Shown: positions 1 to 9,300 of the stretch, one piece after another
Layout: each line of letters begins with the position of its first letter
How positions within the stretch are numbered: the first letter of the stretch is position 1
From: Mycetocola_B reblochoni
GTDB lineage: Bacteria > Actinomycetota > Actinomycetes > Actinomycetales > Microbacteriaceae
Direction: 5' to 3'
DNA: 64,000 nt
Assembly (NCBI RefSeq): GCF_003667525.1
Contig: NZ_RCUW01000007.1
Span: 62,001 to 126,000 of the forward strand
Translations under genes and position numbers: made by a program
Notes under the pieces: model-generated
What the model saw: the letters and a program-made list of their open reading frames with translations, nothing else
What the model was told of the DNA's origin: nothing
Databases searched by the model: none

Positions 1-1149
1 GTCGAACCAGACGTCGTCGACCTCGATACCCACGCCCGGCAACTCCCCTCCGTCTTTCGCGGACGCATCTGACACGCTCTCCCCGGGGGCGCCTTCGTCG
101 GGAGGATCCGACGCCGTGGCACGAAGCAGGTCGTTCGCGCGGGCGGCACCCGTCGCCGCCTCCTCCACCGCACCCACGAGAGCGACCAAGTCGGAGAAGC
201 CGGAGAAGAGGGTCACGCTCGCCAGCAGGAAGGTCACGACCACTCCGACCGAGACCGTGCCCGCACCAACCAGCGGCAAGCCGACCACGATCAGCGCCGC
301 GAGGGTCACCCCCTCGATGAGCGCCATGGCACTGATCCACCGCCCGAGGACGACAGTGCGCATCTGCGCCCTGACCGCGTGCGCGTTGATCTCCGCCGAG
401 CGGTCGTCCAGTCGGCGACGCGTCACCGCCGGGGCGCCTGCGATGAGGGAGCGCGCCCGGACGCTCTCCGCGAGCTCCGCCACGACATCCGCTTCTGCCG
501 CCGCCTCTGCGCCGTAGGCGTCCGCAGCTCGCGAACGGAACCGATGCATCACGAAGAGCGCCGGAGGAAAGAAGACGAACACGAGCACGAGGGCCAGCGC
601 CCAGGACTGGAGCGCGAGCACAGTCACCAGCAGGAGGACGGTCGACCCCGTCACGAGCAGGGCCGTCGAGGACTCGCGCACGAAGGCGGAGAGTGCCGCG
701 ATCTCCGCCGTGCCACGCTGGAGCAGTTCGCCGTGTCGGTGTCGCTCGACGAAGCGCAGGGGCACGGTCGTCAGCTGCGCCGCGATCCGATCCCGCACAT
801 CCCGCACGAGGAACTCGCCACCGCGCGCCAGCCGACTCCTCCCGACCGCCGAGAGCACCAGCTGCAGCAGGGCGAGGCCCACCCCGACCCCCGCGAGGAG
901 TAGCGCGGTCTCCCGCTCTCCCCTCAGCAGCGCATCGGTCACCCGCCCCACGACCACCGGCGCCAGCGTCGCCGCAAGACTCGCTCCGACGCCGAAGACG
1001 ATCGCGCTCACGAGCAGGAAGCCGTGCGGGCGCGCGAAACGCAGTGCGGCGCGCACCACTCCGCGCCGCGAGGGTGCGGCGAGGAGTCGTTCCGGGAACG
1101 CCGCCTGCACGGTGGCCCCCTCGGCTGCGGCATCCGCCACGGGGCTCAT
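1..1149 (-). CDS. ABC exporter half-transporter, 3' end outside window
   Basis: This is the N-terminal 383 codons of an ABC-type exporter; the frame runs open off the left edge, so the nucleotide-binding domain is mostly missing. The visible part starts MSPVADAAAEG and holds the six-helix membrane domain (about residues 45-330), including an RFVERHRHGELLQR stretch typical of the first intracellular loop of type IV exporters. It ends just where the NBD begins (GIEVDDVWFD). The ATG overlaps the stop of the preceding half-transporter as ATGA, which fits a heterodimer. By context it may export the siderophore made by the NRPSs upstream in the operon, as IrtAB-like pairs are proposed to do. Substrate and direction are inference. 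Confidence 0.85.
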   Translation of the reverse strand, partial: MSPVADAAAEGATVQAAFPERLLAAPSRRGVVRAALRFARPHGFLLVSAIVFGVGASLAATLAPVVVGRVTDALLRGERETALLLAGVGVGLALLQLVLSAVGRSRLARGGEFLVRDVRDRIAAQLTTVPLRFVERHRHGELLQRGTAEIAALSAFVRESSTALLVTGSTVLLLVTVLALQSWALALVLVFVFFPPALFVMHRFRSRAADAYGAEAAAEADVVAELAESVRARSLIAGAPAVTRRRLDDRSAEINAHAVRAQMRTVVLGRWISAMALIEGVTLAALIVVGLPLVGAGTVSVGVVVTFLLASVTLFSGFSDLVALVGAVEEAATGAARANDLLRATASDPPDEGAPGESVSDASAKDGGELPGVGIEVDDVWFD

Positions 1150-2753
1150 GCCGACGCCTCGGTGCGCACCGAGAGATGCAGCACCGTGTCGGCGGCATCG
1201 ATGAGCGCCCCGTGCCCGGCTACCACCACGATACGCTCCGTCGCCGTCGCCCTGATCGCCGCGATGATGCGGGCCCCCGTCGCCGGATCCACAGCAGAGG
1301 TCACGTCATCGAGGAGCAGCACCGCGGGCTCGACCACCAGCGCCCTGGCGAGAGCGAGCCGCTGCACCTGTCCCCCGGAAAGCTCCCCACCTCCTTCGCC
1401 GACCGGTGTGTCGAGGGGATCGACTGACCGCGGGGCGAGCTCCGCATCGAGACCGACGACGGCGAGTGCACGACGGTAGCGCGCATCGTCGTCCCCGCGG
1501 TCTCCCGTGGCCGCGCCGAGGGCGAGGTTCTCACGCACGGTTCCATTCAGCACGAGCGGACGCTGAGGGACGAGATGCACCCCGCCGACGGCTCCCGTGG
1601 CCGCCGCACCGTCGACGAGCACACGACCTGTGTACGGCGCCTCGATCCCGGCGATCATCCGCAGCAGTGTCGACTTGCCGCTCCCCGTCGGACCGCTGAG
1701 CCCGATCAGACGACCGGGGGCGAGGGTGAGCGCGATCGGCTCCGCGTCGGGAAACGCCCGCAGCGCGTCCAGCACGATCTCCCGCGCCGGAGCCTGCTCA
1801 CCCGTCGCGTGCGGGACGCGGAGAACCGGCTGCAGCCGAGCCGCGCCGACCCGGGCATCCGCGCTCTGTGTCCACCGCTGGAGCCCCACCTGCACGGCGA
1901 TCCCGACCGTTGCCATCCACCCGCTGAACGTCACGAGCCCACCGACCGTGAGACGCCCGTCGAGAACGGCGAAGACGGCGACGACCACGCCGACCGCTGT
2001 AGCGACGGCGGGGATCCCCTCCCCCAGGGCCGTCCATCGGGCGAGGATCCCTCCCACGCGCACGGTACGGTCGGTGAGGTCGGCTGACATGCGTTCATGG
2101 CGCTCGACGACCGCGCGCCCCATCCCGGCTCCGCGCACGGTGACGGCGCTGCGGAGCAGATGATCGACCGCGTCAGCCCGTCGGCCATGCGCCTCGGCCG
2201 CGTGCATGGACGCACGCTCGAAGCGCCGGGGGTATACGACCGCGAGCACGATCAGACAGGGCACCGTCGCCCCGGCGACGAGCAGCAGCCACGGATCCAG
2301 CGAAGCGAGCCCCGGCACGAGGACGCCGACCGTGACCGCGATCACGATCCAGGTCGGGAGACCGTGCACCCAGACCCGGACCAGGTCGACGTCCCGCCCG
2401 GCCCGGATCAGCAGATCACCGGTCCCGCCGGAGGACGACCTCCCGCCGGCGATCGCACACGTACGAAGACGCTCACGAAGGATCACACCGGTACGCGCAT
2501 CGGCGAGATTGGCGAAGTGGTCCCACACGCACATCCCGAAGAACTGCGCGATCCCCGCCACGAGGACGACTCCGCCCCACCACGCCGCCGCCCCCAGGTC
2601 GCCCCCGATCACGCCGTCGTCGATCGCGAACTGCAGGATGAAGGGTGCAGCGAGGAACCCGCCCTGGCGCACCACAGCGCCGGCCATGGAGAGAGCCAGT
2701 GGTGCGCGCACCCTCCACGCCGTCTCACGGAGCAGCCGACCGCGTCCGTTCAT
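1146..2753 (-). CDS. ABC exporter half-transporter with degenerate Walker B
   Basis: A 535-residue fused membrane and ATPase subunit. Membrane helices fill about residues 15-300. The NBD shows Walker A GPTGSGKST (about 354-362), signature LSGGQ (about 459-463), Walker B VLLLDD (about 478-483) and an H-loop histidine in GHG. The usual catalytic glutamate after the Walker B aspartate is Asp, a change found in one half of asymmetric heterodimeric exporters, so the partner overlapping downstream should carry the active site. The start is the ATG at 2753: it overlaps the thioesterase stop as ATGA and has GGAGAAGGGG just upstream, although the frame stays open to 2879. It probably exports siderophore or another product of this cluster, which is an inference from position. 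Confidence 0.88.
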   Translation of the reverse strand: MNGRGRLLRETAWRVRAPLALSMAGAVVRQGGFLAAPFILQFAIDDGVIGGDLGAAAWWGGVVLVAGIAQFFGMCVWDHFANLADARTGVILRERLRTCAIAGGRSSSGGTGDLLIRAGRDVDLVRVWVHGLPTWIVIAVTVGVLVPGLASLDPWLLLVAGATVPCLIVLAVVYPRRFERASMHAAEAHGRRADAVDHLLRSAVTVRGAGMGRAVVERHERMSADLTDRTVRVGGILARWTALGEGIPAVATAVGVVVAVFAVLDGRLTVGGLVTFSGWMATVGIAVQVGLQRWTQSADARVGAARLQPVLRVPHATGEQAPAREIVLDALRAFPDAEPIALTLAPGRLIGLSGPTGSGKSTLLRMIAGIEAPYTGRVLVDGAAATGAVGGVHLVPQRPLVLNGTVRENLALGAATGDRGDDDARYRRALAVVGLDAELAPRSVDPLDTPVGEGGGELSGGQVQRLALARALVVEPAVLLLDDVTSAVDPATGARIIAAIRATATERIVVVAGHGALIDAADTVLHLSVRTEASA

Positions 2754-3358
2754 CGCCCCTTCTCCAGATGGCGCGAGATCGCCGGACCGATCTGCTCCCA
2801 CGCGGCAGGGGCGACGATCCCGGAGTGATCGGCATCGAGCACGGTGGTCTCCGTGTCGTCTCCGAGGCGCATCCCCCAACCCGACGCTGCGGGCTCTTCG
2901 CGCCCCGCGATGAACAGGAGAGTGGGAACAGCGGTGACCGGAGACGCGGATGCGGCCATGAGGGCGGAAGCCCAGGCGTGGCTCGCCACGATCGCCTCGA
3001 CCGTGGCGCGGTCGTCGAGCCCCAGCACACCCCGTGAGGCACGGATCGCCGCGCGGAGATCCGGATCGTCTCCGCCCTCATCCCGGAGCTCGGCGAAGAA
3101 CGCCGTCTGCTCCGCGCGCACCGCCGCCTCCTCCTCGGGACCGAAAGCCGCGGTCCCAGAGGCGTCTCGTCGACCCGAGAGCGGTGCCGGATCGAGGAGG
3201 GCGAGCAGTTCGACCTCCTCGCCTTCCTCCACCAGCCGCGCGGCGATCGCGTGGGCGACGTTGCCGCCGAAGGAGTACCCCGCGAGTCGATACGGACCCC
3301 GCGGCGCGATGGCCCTGATCCGTTCGAAGTACTCGAGCGCGAGCTCATCCACGTCCAT
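2750..3358 (-). CDS. Thioesterase domain, C-terminal part, out of frame with NRPS2
   Basis: This frame encodes about 200 residues of an alpha/beta-hydrolase type I thioesterase: DELALEYFERI, nucleophile motif GYSFGG, the LLALLDPAP strand and a C-terminal DADHSG with the catalytic histidine. Its N-terminal portion (LFCVHPAGGF through LQAPLLSGG) lies at the end of the upstream NRPS in another frame. The frames meet at a run of seven G (C7 on the plus strand, 3372-3378); six G would join them into one continuous domain. An ATG at 3358 could start a separate protein, but it would lack the first strand and oxyanion region. The gene ends in an ATGA overlap with the ABC gene. Either the real coding region is a fusion with NRPS2, or the thioesterase is broken. 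Confidence 0.8.
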   Translation of the reverse strand: MDVDELALEYFERIRAIAPRGPYRLAGYSFGGNVAHAIAARLVEEGEEVELLALLDPAPLSGRRDASGTAAFGPEEEAAVRAEQTAFFAELRDEGGDDPDLRAAIRASRGVLGLDDRATVEAIVASHAWASALMAASASPVTAVPTLLFIAGREEPAASGWGMRLGDDTETTVLDADHSGIVAPAAWEQIGPAISRHLEKGR

Positions 3359-6300
3359 CGCCGCGCTCTCGCCCCCCCGAGAGCAGCGGTGCCTGGAGCC
3401 CGACCACCCCCACTCCCACGGGCAGGAAGCGCACGAGCGGGGCGAACTGCCAGGCGAAACCGCCGGCGGGATGCACACAGAACAGGGGCGACTCCTCCGA
3501 TGCCGGCTCACGGAGCACGAGAACGGGAGCGAGTCCGGCATCCCGCGCGGGATCGCCGATCGCCGCAGCGAGAGCGCGCACAGTCGGCGCGGCCATCACG
3601 GTCCCGACCGGCACCCGCACCCCGAGCTCCTCTCCCAGCTGCGCCACGACGCGCATCGCCAGAAGGGAGTGCCCGCCGAGGTCGAAGAACCCCTCGTCCC
3701 GATGCCGCACCGCCACGCCCAGCACGTGCCCGAAGACCTCCGCGACGAGCCGCTCGGCCCGCCCCTGCGGCGGCTCTCCATTGCCGGAGCCGCGAGGAAC
3801 GGGGAGCGCCTCGCGGTCGACTTTGCCGTTGACCGTGAGCGGGATCACGGGGACCACCGCGAACAGGGACGGGATCGCATAGGGAGGAAGGATGCGGGCA
3901 AGGTGCGATCGCACATCGTCGAGGAGAACATCGTCGAGGAGCACCTGCTCCGCGTCACCGGCTTCGTTCGTGGTCGGCCATGCCTCGAGGCCCGGCGCCA
4001 CGACCACGTGCAACCGGAGGACATCTCCGGTTGCGCCCCCCACCGAGGCTGCGGCCTGCGCCACCCGGGGGTGACTCTCCGCCGCCTTCTCGACCTCGGC
4101 GAGTTCGATGCGGTATCCGCGGACCTTCACCTGGCCGTCGTCGCGCCCGCGATACTCGATCCCCCCGTCGGGGCGACGATGCACGCGGTCGCCCGTTCGA
4201 TAGAGGCGCTCGCCCGGGCCGCCGAACGGGTCGGCGACGAAGCGCGCAGCGGTCAGCGCGGTCTGACGGTCGTACCCACGGGCGAGGCCGTCACCGGCGA
4301 GGTAGAGCTCGCCGATTCCTCCTGGCGGCACCTCGCGCAGTCCCGAGTCGAGCACGTACGCTCGCGCGCCGAGGATCGGTCGCCCGAGGCACGGGGCGGT
4401 CCCCGACGCCAGGTCGACGCCGAGCGCGTTGATCGTGAACTCGGTGGGGCCGTACAGGTCGTATCCCGCCGTGTGCGGATGGTGGTGGAGCGTCGTCCAC
4501 AGCTCCGCCGGCACGGCTTCTCCGCCCAACAGGACGAGCGCCGGCGGTCGGTGATCGAGGAGCCCGGCACGCAGCAGCTCCCGCGCGAAGGACGGCGTCA
4601 CGTTCACGACGTCGATGCCCACCTGCCCGTAGTGCGCGACGAGGGCTTCGACGTCGAGTCGGCTCTCCTCGTCGACGATGTGCACCTCGTGCCCGTCCAA
4701 CAGCCAGAACAGCTCCTCCCACGACATGTCGAACGAGAACGACACCGTGTGCGCGATACGCAGCGGCGAGCGTCCAGCCCGCGCGATGGTGGGCCGGAAG
4801 ATCGCCTCGAGGTGGTTGTCGTACATCGTCAGGAGCCCACGGTGCGGCACGACCACACCCTTCGGCTCACCCGTCGATCCCGACGTGAAGATCGTGTACG
4901 CCGCGTGTGCCGGGGTGAGCTGCGGCAGGGTGACCTCGGGGCCTCCCTCGTCCGGCGCGGCGTCGGACGCATGCGGGAGCTCGAGTCGGGGGATGCCGCC
5001 CGGCACGTCCCCGGCGGCTCCGGTCGTTCCGGAACTTCCCGGCGGGACGATCACGAGCTCAGCGCCCGCGCGGTCGGCGAGACGGCGGCGACGCTCGGTC
5101 GGATGCGCGAGATCCAATGGCAGGTACGCCCGCCCGGAGCGGAGGACGCCGAAGATCGCAGCGACGTGCTCGATCGTGCGGGGCAGCTCGAGGGCGACCA
5201 CCGAGCCCGGGCCGTGCGTGCGCGCCGCGACGAGGGCGGCGATTCGGTCGATCTCGTGCTGTAGGCGCGCGAACGTCCAGGACGCGGCGCCCCCCTCGAC
5301 GTCCTGCCCGACGAGCGCCGTGCGCTCCGGGTGACGTGCGGCCGCATCGGCGAGGAGGTCGGCGACCGTGCCGTCGTCCACGCCGTGGCGAGATGCCGGC
5401 GCCACCTCGGTCGCTTCAGCATTGACCCTGTCGATCGCCGGGCGATCCTCCGCTACAGCGACGGGGATCCGTGAGACCGGCTCTCCGGTGTCTTCCGCGA
5501 GATGAGCGAGGACGGCGAGATACCGATCGAGATAGCGCTCCGCCCGACCGGCGTCCACCACATCAGGACGGTAGGCGAGCGCCACCTCGAGGCGCTCACC
5601 GGGATTGACCGTCATCGCGAGGCTGTAGTGCGTGCCGTCGTGGGCCTCCGCCTCGGAGATCCCGTGCCGGAGGAAGGTCTCCGACTGGGAGGCCTCATCG
5701 ACGGGGAGGTTCCGGAAGACGTAGAGCGTGTCGAAGAGGACGGCCTGACCCGACGCCTGCTGCACATAGCTCAGACCGACATGGTGGGCGTGCATCACTT
5801 CCGACTGCGCGGTCATGTGCGTTCGGAGTTCGTCCGCCAGCACGCGTCCGGGGCGGATGCGCACACGGACGGGCACCGTGTTCATGAGCAGCCCGACCAT
5901 CCGGTCGACGTGCGCGACCTCGGCCGGCCTTCCCGAGACGGTCGTCCCGAAGACCACGTCATCCTGTCCGGTGATCCCCCGGAGCACGTGCGCCCAGGCG
6001 TAGCCGAGCACGGTGGACAGTGTCACCGAGGAGCGCCGGGCGAGTGCGGCGAGTCCGCTCGACAGCGAGGCGTCCAGTTCGGCATGGACCGACTCGGAGA
6101 GCACGGGCGGGGCGGCGATGGACCGGGGCTCGACGAGAGTGGGACCGGGGAGCCCGGCGAGAGCCGACCTCCAGGTGTCGACTCCCGCCTCGTGGTCCTG
6201 GGCCCCGACCCAGGCGAGATACTCCGCGTAATCCGCGGTCGGCGGAAGCCCGTCGTCCGACACCGGCCCCGGCACCGCGAGGGCGCGGTCGTAGAGCTCG

Positions 6301-9300
6301 AACAGGTCTTCCAGAAGCAGGGTCTGCGACCAGCCGTCGGTGAGGATGTGGTGATGCACGAGGCTGACCATCGCCCGGGCGGGAGCGAGTCGCACGAGCA
6401 CGAGCCGGATGAGAGGGGGCGCAGCCAGGTCGAAGCCCTCATCGACCTGGGCCACCGTGAGGTTCTCCAGCTCCGCCTCCTGCTCGGCCTCCGGCAGTCC
6501 CTGCAGATCGACGTCGGCGAAGGGCAGGGGAACGGGAGGCACGATCACCGAGAGGGGACGCCCGCGTCTGTCGTCCACGAAGCCCGCGCGGAGGCTCGCG
6601 TGCCGGCGGAGCAGAGCGTCACCGGCACGGCGCAACGCATCGGCGTCGACCTGCGAATCGAGCGTGATCTTGTGCTGGACCACGTACACGTCGACGTCGT
6701 CCGCCGCCGCTCCGAGGCGCGTATGCACGTAGAGACCCTCCTGCAGCGGGCCGAGGGGCAGCACGGCCTCCCAGCCGGGGAAACGGCGATCGAGGTCGCT
6801 CCGCTCGTGCGCGTCGAGCACTATGCGGTCGGTGCGGGCGACCGTGCTCCCGGCGTCCGCCGGAACCGCCTCTTCTTCCTCGGGTCCGGTATCGATCGCG
6901 CGCCCGACGAGTGCCGAGACGGTGCGGGCGTCGAAGACGGTGCCGAGCGTGACGACCGCGCCCGCGCGACGGGCGCGCGCGACGAAGCGGATCGCCGAGA
7001 TGCTGTCGAGACCCGCGGCGAAGAGATCGTCGTCCACGCGCACGTGTGCCCCGAGGATCTCGCGCGCTGTGGCGAGCAGTCGGGTGCGGATCCCCGTCGG
7101 ATCGGCATCGTCCGCGCCGGTCGCATCGGCGTCCGTCGCATCGATGTCCGTCGTGTCGGTGCCGGTCGCCGAAACCGTCCGCGCCTCCCGGATCCGACGG
7201 AGAGCCTCACGACGATCGAGCTTGCCGTTGGCCGTGGTGGGAACCAAATCTGTGAATGCGACGGCGACGGGGCGCTGCGCCTCCGGGAGGAGGGTGCTCG
7301 CGGCGTCGAGGATGTCCTGAGCGCACAGCGGCGGTCCGTCATTCCGCTCCGGTACGACGAGGGCGATGAGGGTGGGGGTCGGATCCTCTTCCACGAGGAC
7401 GACGGCCGCCGACACCCCAGGAAGCCCCGTGAGCACGGCCTGGGTCTCACCGGGTTCGACGCGCATGCCGCGGATCTTCACCTGATCATCGACGCGACCG
7501 CGGTGGACGAGTCCGGCAGATGTCCGCTCGACGAGGTCTCCCGTCCGATAGAGCCGGGCGCCGGACCCGCCGGGGTCGGCGACGAAGCGCTCCGCCGTCA
7601 GCGCCGTGCGACCGGCGTAACCGTGTGCGAGCTGCGCGCCGTCGAGGTACAGCTCGCCGATCCCACCGGGTCCCACCGGGCGAAGGAAGCGATCCAGCAC
7701 GCGCAGCGCCGTACCCGGCGTCGCGCCGCCGATGGGGGCGCTCGCTCCCGTCGCCCGCTCCGCGTGATCCCCTGCGGTGACGTCGATCGCGGCCTCCGCG
7801 GGACCGTAGAGATTGTGCACCGGGGCACTCGCGAGCGTCGCCGCACGCTCGGCGACCGCCGTCGGGAGGGACTCCCCACTGCAGAGGATGCGGGCGACGC
7901 TCGACCACGCGGGGTCGGGGACGAGGTCGAGGTATGCGGAGAGCATCGACGGCACGAAGTGCAGGGTCGTGATCCGCTCCGCGGCGATCAGCGCGTCGAG
8001 GGCTTCGGGATCGCGGTGCGCACCGGGAGGCGCGAGGACGAGTCGTGCACCCGTGACGAGAGGGAGGATCAGCTCCCAGACCGAGACGTCGAACGTGAGC
8101 GGCGTCTTGTGCAGGATCACATCGTCGGCATCGATCCGATAGCGATCCCGCATCCAGCTGAGGCGGACCGCGAGTCCGCCTCGGGTGTTCACGCACGCCT
8201 TCGGACGCCCGGTGGTGCCGGAGGTGAAGACAAGGTACGCGGGTGCATCGGAACGACGTCGCGGGTCCGCATCCGACGAATCGGAGGGAGGGACCATCGT
8301 CCGGTCCCGCAGCTCGCGCACCCTGCCGACGCCGAGCGCGACGTCGGTGACCGGCGCGGAGGAGGGCCCCGTGCTCCCGAGCTCCGCGGCGAGGGCCTCG
8401 CACTCCGGCGCGAAGTACAGCGTCGTCGCCCCGGAATCGGCGAGGGCGTCGCGCGTGCGCTCCGTCGGCAGGTCGGGATCGAGCGCGACGAACGGGCGGG
8501 CGGCGCGAAGAGCCGCGAGCACGCCGATGACGAGGGCTGCCGACCGCGGCGCGAGGAGGGCTACCGTCCCCGACCCCTCGGCGAAGACGCCCGCGAGCTG
8601 GTCCGCCGCCGCATGCAGCACGGAGGTCGTGATGCGCCGATCGCCCGCGACGACCGCGATCTGAGCGCTCCGTGACTCCCGCACCGCGTCGAGGAGAGCA
8701 TCGAGGTCCGCCTCAGGAGCAGGCCCGCCATCGAGCAGGCCCCCGACATCGTCCGTCGCCGTCGTCCCGTTCCGAAGCGGGACCCTCGCGACACGGACGT
8801 CGGGATCCGCGATGATCCCGTCGAGCACCGCATCGACGAGGGTGAGTACCGCCTCGGCCCCATACCGTGACCCCGGCCGCGCGACGACCTCCAGGCGGAT
8901 CGTGTCGCCGGTCTCGACCAGCAGGGCGAGTGGATAGTGCACCTCGTCGCGCGCCCATGTGCCGACGACGCGGAGGTGGCCGTCGGCACTCGTCCAGTCC
9001 GCCACCGCGTCCGGATAGTTCTCGACGACGAGCAGGCTGTCGAAGAGCGGAGCGATCCCCAGCGACGACTGCGCCGCACGGAGATCGGCGCTCGGCGCGG
9101 CAGCGAGCGTGCCCTGCGTCCGGTGCGCCTGCTGGATCACGTGGGACACCGCGTCGCCGGCGTTCGCACGCACGCGGAACGGCAGAGTGTTGCCGAGAAG
9201 ACCGATGATCCGGTCCGCTCCGGGGACTCCGACGCCACGACCGGACACCGTGAAGCCGAAGACCACGTCCTCCCGGTCGACGATGTGGCCGAGCACGATC

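Noticed and set aside
2754..2879. Longer N-terminus for the ABC gene starting at 2879
   Set aside because: The extra 42 residues are Arg-rich and overlap the thioesterase. The ATG at 2753 has a ribosome site and an ATGA overlap.
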